This document shows, piece after piece, positions 21,987 through 25,207 of a DNA stretch of 25,207 nucleotides. The DNA is from a virus: positions 1-25,207 of the IMG/VR virus record IMGVR_UViG_3300025617_001245. The stretch is one strand, 5' to 3'. Made by a program: the position numbers and the translations under genes. Positions within the stretch are counted from its first letter, which is position 1. Every line of letters starts with the position of its first letter. The notes under the pieces are model-generated. The model saw only the letters and a program-made list of their open reading frames with translations, did not search any database and was not told the DNA's origin.

Positions 21987-23534
21987 ATGGACGCAAATAC
22001 AATTCTTACTGTTATGCCCATCTACAATGCTGAGAAAACCCTAAAGGCAGCGGTAGATAGCATTCTTGCACAAACTTATACTAACATACATTTAGTGTTA
22101 GTGGATGACTTCTCTACAGACAGATCTCTTGAGATTGCATTGTCTTATCAACAAGACAAAAGGGTAACAATTATTCGTAACAAGGAAAATCTTGGTGCCT
22201 ACTACTGTCGCAACATAGGCCTATACAAGTTTCGTAATCAGCCATGGGGATTTTTTACTACCCATGACGCAGATGACGTGTCCAGGCTTGATCGATTCGT
22301 CCTGATGCACAAGCACTTTAGAAATACTAGAACGGTTGCCGTGCAAGATACTTGGGAGAGACGGAGGCTTAGCACGAAAGAAAGTATCTCGGTTAGCCTT
22401 ACGTGTGCCCATGCCATGTTTAAAAGAAAAGTCTTTGAGGATCTGGGCTACTTCGAAATGATGAGATTCGGTGCCGACTGGGAGCATTGGGCCAGGGTAA
22501 ATCAGTACAATGACATGAATAAAACTACTTCTAGAAGCTTAAAGGAAGTCACTGGCAACTCTTATGTTGCCAAGACCAATCTGACAGAGCAGATACCTGC
22601 AGGCTCTGGCCCAAGAGAAGTTTACATAGCTAAAAAGCAGGCCGAGCACGCTAAAGCAAAGCTAAATAATAAAACCATTTATCGTAACTTCAGCCCAAAG
22701 TCAAGGGCCCAGGACGTTGAGGGTTACAAGTTGCCATCGAAACCAATAAAGGGTGCAGAACTTGGCAACTCGGATGCAGCACCTAAATATAACAATGTTC
22801 GAATTACCGTAGTGCTTCTGACCTGGCAACGGCTAGGGCTACTTGCAAAGACGTTGGAGTCTTTATCTAAACAAACCTTTCAAAATTTTGAGGTATACGT
22901 TAGCAATGCCAACACCTCACATGAGGACGTAGTCGAAAAGACTACAAAAAAATACTCCGACAGGCTAAAGATAAGGGTTGGGCACGATGGCAATGAACTG
23001 TTCGCCTTTAGAAGAATGACAGTGGGCAAGAGGCTAGCCGAAGAGGGCACAGATATAATACTATTTATAGATGATGATATTACTTTTGATGAAAAGTACG
23101 TAGAAATCATGTTGCGGCACTACGAGCCTAAAGCTTATAAGTCAGGATTTGCCTGGAGTTTTCAGAACAATGGCTCCGACTATTACGGCAAAAGAACCAG
23201 GGTATTTGACCAGTCGTCTGTAATTCATTATTGTGGCACAGGTATTAGTATCATAGATGCCAGCATATTTTTAGATAAAAAGCTTATCAGCCTCGCACCA
23301 CCAAGTGCAATCAAGATAGAAGATCTCTGGCTTTCGTATTATGCCCAGCACGTTAAGCGGTGGAAGCTGGGGTATGTTCCCGTAGAAAACGTGGTTATCG
23401 GTGGCTCAGACTCCGTTGCCCTTTACAAGAGCATTCTAAATGACAAGAAAAAAGCTGGCAGTAATGTTGTGGATAAGGCAGACTTCTTGAGGCAGTTGAC
23501 TAAAGAGTATGGATGGAAGTTACCAACTAAATAA
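21987..23534 (+). CDS. Tandem GT2-family glycosyltransferase (two catalytic domains)
   Basis: A 515-aa protein with two GT-A domains. Domain 1 (about 5-215) has VMPIYNAEKTLKAAVDSILA, VDDFSTD (D40-D41) and the DXD-type HDADD (D94-D97). A linker of about 55 residues follows. Domain 2 (about 271-515) has VVLLTWQRLGLLAKTLESLS and FIDDD (D362-D364), with IKIEDLW as a possible catalytic acid region. The acceptor is unknown; two domains suggest addition of two sugars or chain extension. It has a near-leaderless promoter. Its 3' end overlaps the convergent HNH gene by 8 nt. Confidence 0.9.
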   Translation: MDANTILTVMPIYNAEKTLKAAVDSILAQTYTNIHLVLVDDFSTDRSLEIALSYQQDKRVTIIRNKENLGAYYCRNIGLYKFRNQPWGFFTTHDADDVSRLDRFVLMHKHFRNTRTVAVQDTWERRRLSTKESISVSLTCAHAMFKRKVFEDLGYFEMMRFGADWEHWARVNQYNDMNKTTSRSLKEVTGNSYVAKTNLTEQIPAGSGPREVYIAKKQAEHAKAKLNNKTIYRNFSPKSRAQDVEGYKLPSKPIKGAELGNSDAAPKYNNVRITVVLLTWQRLGLLAKTLESLSKQTFQNFEVYVSNANTSHEDVVEKTTKKYSDRLKIRVGHDGNELFAFRRMTVGKRLAEEGTDIILFIDDDITFDEKYVEIMLRHYEPKAYKSGFAWSFQNNGSDYYGKRTRVFDQSSVIHYCGTGISIIDASIFLDKKLISLAPPSAIKIEDLWLSYYAQHVKRWKLGYVPVENVVIGGSDSVALYKSILNDKKKAGSNVVDKADFLRQLTKEYGWKLPTK

Positions 23535-23820
23535 AGGCCTTGTTCTGGCGTTCCCAGGTACGATATCTGTGACAGTTGGCACAAACAACCTCACACTTGG
23601 AAATCTCTTGTTTAATAGTTTTAATACTTACAGCAGAGTTCGCGTACCTGGCTAGATTGTGTTTCTTTTTGCCATCAACATGGTCAAAGTCCATTTGGCT
23701 ATAGTGATAGGATTGCTTACAATCGGCACACACAGACTTCTCTTTGACGGATCGTATATAATCTTTGTTTCGATCTCTGGCCTCCCTTTTGCGGGCAGCT
23801 TCGGTAGAAGTCTTGGACAA
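23527..23820 (-). CDS. HNH endonuclease
   Basis: A 97-aa nuclease with a basic N-terminus, zinc pairs C31xxC34 and C80xxC83, and the HNH core DFDHVDGKKKHN (H47) then VVCANCHRYRTWE (H84). A size near 100 aa and its solitary position fit a free-standing phage HNH enzyme, possibly homing. TTG at 23820 with AGGAG about 9 nt upstream is the start. It follows a small zinc-ribbon gene on the same strand. Confidence 0.87.
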   Translation of the reverse strand: MSKTSTEAARKREARDRNKDYIRSVKEKSVCADCKQSYHYSQMDFDHVDGKKKHNLARYANSAVSIKTIKQEISKCEVVCANCHRYRTWERQNKAFI

Positions 23821-23845
23821 TATTCAGCTCTCCTTATGTCTAGTG

Positions 23846-23986
23846 CTACTCGTCTTCATAATCTACAAATGATTTACTAAATCCACAGTGAGCACACATT
23901 TCATATATGTGTGTGTAAATAGGGTCCTCTTTGTCATCTATTACCATGAACTCTAAGTCAGAGCCACAGTCTGGGCAGCGGATCAA
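23846..23986 (-). CDS. Small zinc-ribbon protein (46 aa)
   Basis: A short ORF reading MIRCPDCGSDLEFMVIDDKE then YEMCAHCGFSKSFVDYEDE: two CxxC knuckles (CPDC, CAHC) about 30 residues apart, a classic zinc ribbon. The likely start is TTG 23986, with AGGA 8 nt upstream inside the end of the PTS IIB-like gene. It is co-transcribed with that gene and the HNH gene. Its partner is unknown; it could bind nucleic acid. Confidence 0.7.
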   Translation of the reverse strand: MIRCPDCGSDLEFMVIDDKEDPIYTHIYEMCAHCGFSKSFVDYEDE

Positions 23987-23991
23987 CGGGT

Positions 23992-24264
23992 TTATCCTAC
24001 TAGGAAATCTTTAAACAACTCTTTTGCAAAAGAGTTAAAGTCCTCGATTGTTTTGACAGGCTTCTTGTGTTCCCCTAGAGCCTTGACGACAAATGGCTTA
24101 AGCTCATCAAACGTTAGCACTACATCATGGTCTGCAAAGTGTTGGGGCGAATCCGCAAGTGAGCATGCCATGTATTGGTTGTCTGGAATCATCTTTTCAA
24201 GCCTAGTCTTGAGCATGGCAGAAGATCCAACACCACTGTTACAAATAATTAAAACTTTTAACAT
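23992..24264 (-). CDS. PTS IIB-like (mannitol-type) phosphotransfer domain protein
   Basis: A 90-aa stand-alone protein resembling the IIB domain of mannitol-class sugar phosphotransferase systems. It reads KVLIICNSGVGSSAMLKTRL, with Cys8 in the phosphate loop CNSGVGSSAM, then DVVLTFDELKPFVVKAL and a C-terminal helix. In hosts IIB receives phosphate from IIA and gives it to sugar at IIC; neither is present here. Two ATGs occur (24267, 24264); AAGGAG is better spaced from 24264. An extended -10, TGCTATAAT, lies upstream. It could intercept host phosphotransfer. Lone domains of this type are rare in phages to my knowledge. Confidence 0.75.
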   Translation of the reverse strand: MLKVLIICNSGVGSSAMLKTRLEKMIPDNQYMACSLADSPQHFADHDVVLTFDELKPFVVKALGEHKKPVKTIEDFNSFAKELFKDFLVG

Positions 24265-24289
24265 CATTCTCCTTGTGTGTTATGGAACT

Positions 24290-24345
24290 ATTATAGCACC
24301 TTATGTCATGAACATGTTGACAGTATCGCCAACTTAGTATATAAT
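24290..24345. promoter_or_regulatory. Divergent promoters between the PTS IIB-like and helical-protein genes
   Basis: Minus strand: TGCTATAAT with -10 at 24295-24290 and a leader carrying AAGGAG. Plus strand: perfect TTGACA (24317-24322), 17 nt, TATAAT (24340-24345), 6 nt, ATG 24352, giving a leaderless transcript. The palindrome AACATGTT (24311-24318) lies between and touches the -35. Confidence 0.75.
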
Positions 24346-24351
24346 TGTAAC

Positions 24352-24579
24352 ATGAGTGAAGACAACGATCCAAACCCATATGGGTTTTTAAAAAGCTTGC
24401 CCGAGGGCTTAGGCTGGATTAGTAGGCTGGAGAATGAGCTAATACAGCTACTTGATGATGTCATTAAACACAAGGATGTGTTGTCGGAGATAAGTCTCAA
24501 TGCTCTGTATTACACTATAGCAAAGACAGAAGAGGCAATACAGCGTCTAGAAATAGAAATAAAGATGTTTGAGGAGTAA
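24352..24579 (+). CDS. Small helical protein of unknown function (75 aa)
   Basis: A 75-aa acidic protein, mostly one long predicted helix (ISRLENELIQLLDDVIKHKD, YTIAKTEEAIQRLEIEIKMF), likely a short coiled coil. ATG 24352 is chosen because TATAAT ends 6 nt before it; the earlier in-frame ATG at 24277 would read through the promoter. It runs into the next gene, whose TTG start lies 2 nt after the stop, so the two form an operon under the strongest consensus promoter in the window. Confidence 0.75.
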   Translation: MSEDNDPNPYGFLKSLPEGLGWISRLENELIQLLDDVIKHKDVLSEISLNALYYTIAKTEEAIQRLEIEIKMFEE

Positions 24580-24581
24580 GG

Positions 24582-25127
24582 TTGAATAAGAATATTACAA
24601 TACTGCCTAACTACATCTCAAGGGGTGAAGCCACCAGCCTGATCGAGCTTCTTAATGAGCATGATCAAGATGACCAGAACTGGGGGTCTCCCTGCTTCCC
24701 TGATCGCTGGGCAAAGATGGGCGGCAACCCCAAGCTGCAGCCAAGCAACAACCCAATCCCTGACTTAATTAGCCAGGTAACGAAAACTGTTGCTCAAAAA
24801 TTTTTAGACAATGGGATGCGGCCTTATGTAATTAAGGGCCATTGTCATCCAGCAGGTGCTCAGACGGTCCCTAATGGATATAAAGACTACGCCGCTATCT
24901 TGTATCTTAATGACGACTATTCTGGGGGCCATTTTATTATGCCAGAAGAAGACATTTCGTTAAAGCTAGATGCGGGGACTTTGATAGTTTTTAGAGATGC
25001 GGGCAACCATTCTCTTAATAGAGATAATAAAAGATTTTACGGAGTTTCCAAAGTAACAGAGGGAGTTAGATATTCTATTACGTTTACATTTTATGCAGAA
25101 GGGATGACTGATATAATTTATGATTAA
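24582..25127 (+). CDS. P4H-like 2OG-oxygenase fold protein with altered iron site
   Basis: A 181-aa protein with the P4H-like core (AAILYLNDDYSGGHFIMPEE, KLDAGTLIVFRDAGNHSLNR, VTEGVRYSITF). Aligned on YLNDDYSGG with the intact paralogues, the HxD position falls on G92-A-Q94 and the distal His on Y153; the 2OG Arg163 is kept. His87 and His89 are nearby and might serve instead if the loop is shifted, so loss of activity is probable but not certain. The start is TTG 24582, with AAGG just before it and the previous stop 2 nt away. Confidence 0.8.
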   Translation: MNKNITILPNYISRGEATSLIELLNEHDQDDQNWGSPCFPDRWAKMGGNPKLQPSNNPIPDLISQVTKTVAQKFLDNGMRPYVIKGHCHPAGAQTVPNGYKDYAAILYLNDDYSGGHFIMPEEDISLKLDAGTLIVFRDAGNHSLNRDNKRFYGVSKVTEGVRYSITFTFYAEGMTDIIYD

Positions 25128-25207
25128 CAAACTAAAGACGGAGTTGCAACAAATGATGTCTAAGAGACAAGAGATGAGAGATGATCTTAGGCTTAACAAT
25201 CTAAGCC
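25120..25207 (+). CDS. Partial ORF running off the window end
   Basis: An ATG overlapping the previous stop by 8 bases opens a frame that stays open for 29 codons to the window edge (INKLKTELQQMMSKRQEMRD and on). The sequence is charged and helical, as in a coiled-coil N-terminus. The overlapping start matches the local gene style. Too little is visible to name it. Confidence 0.5.
   Translation, partial: MINKLKTELQQMMSKRQEMRDDLRLNNLS

Noticed and set aside
22516-22772. Collagen-like or repeat substrate for the hydroxylases in the GT2 linker
   Set aside because: The linker is lysine/asparagine-rich and has no Gly-X-Y or proline repeat.

Overview
This window looks like part of a tailed-phage (Caudoviricetes) genome, probably from a phage of an Actinobacterium. 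The phage assignment rests on an endolysin with adjacent holins, tail- and head-type structural proteins, three tRNA genes, tightly overlapping small ORFs and many one-base stop/start overlaps. The host guess rests on a WhiB-like protein, a DUF7455-type zinc protein, an r1t-type holin, an NrdEF/NrdH system and widespread leaderless promoters. Base composition looks moderate by eye (not computed). This would suit a low-GC freshwater actinobacterial host, but that is inference.

Layout. 1-7.3 kb is a nucleotide and redox block: class Ib ribonucleotide reductase nrdE (5' end cut by the window) and nrdF, a papain-like peptidase, tRNA-Asn, tRNA-Asp, a complete catalase-peroxidase katG, tRNA-Thr, thyX, a micro membrane protein and nrdH. 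7.3-8.2 kb is a minus-strand island of two virion-type proteins and a tiny zinc-finger ORF. 8.2-9.6 kb is the lysis cassette: M23 endolysin, two-TM protein and r1t-like holin. 9.6-14.2 kb is a dense run of small genes: FmdB-like zinc ribbon, a compact SsuD-like flavin monooxygenase, DUF7455, membrane-anchored proteins, a SLOG-like protein, WhiB, a thermonuclease and micro-proteins. 14.2-15.9 kb has an Hsp20, an unknown gene and a SAM methyltransferase. 15.9-25.2 kb is an accessory region with frequent strand switches: a secreted lipoprotein metzincin, four prolyl-4-hydroxylase-like (2OG-Fe(II)) proteins, a GT32-like and a tandem GT2 glycosyltransferase, a mosaic phage protein, an HNH nuclease, a zinc ribbon and an orphan PTS IIB-like protein.

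How the parts may work together. NrdEF, NrdH and ThyX would raise dNTP and dTMP supply. KatG would remove peroxide, which inactivates radical enzymes and limits catalase-poor hosts. The oxygenases, glycosyltransferases and methyltransferase look like a virion- or envelope-modification set. The metalloprotease lipoprotein and PTS IIB-like protein suggest manipulation of host surface and sugar uptake.

The main unusual signals are: katG inside a phage tRNA cluster; a genome-wide leaderless promoter design in which a TANNNT box ends exactly 6 nt before the start codon in eight genes; four P4H-like proteins, two of which have lost the iron ligands; the phage lipoprotein metzincin; and the orphan PTS IIB-like protein. 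There is no gene-free stretch above about 300 bases. The longest gap between protein genes (3413-3692) holds two tRNAs, a long hairpin and the katG promoter.
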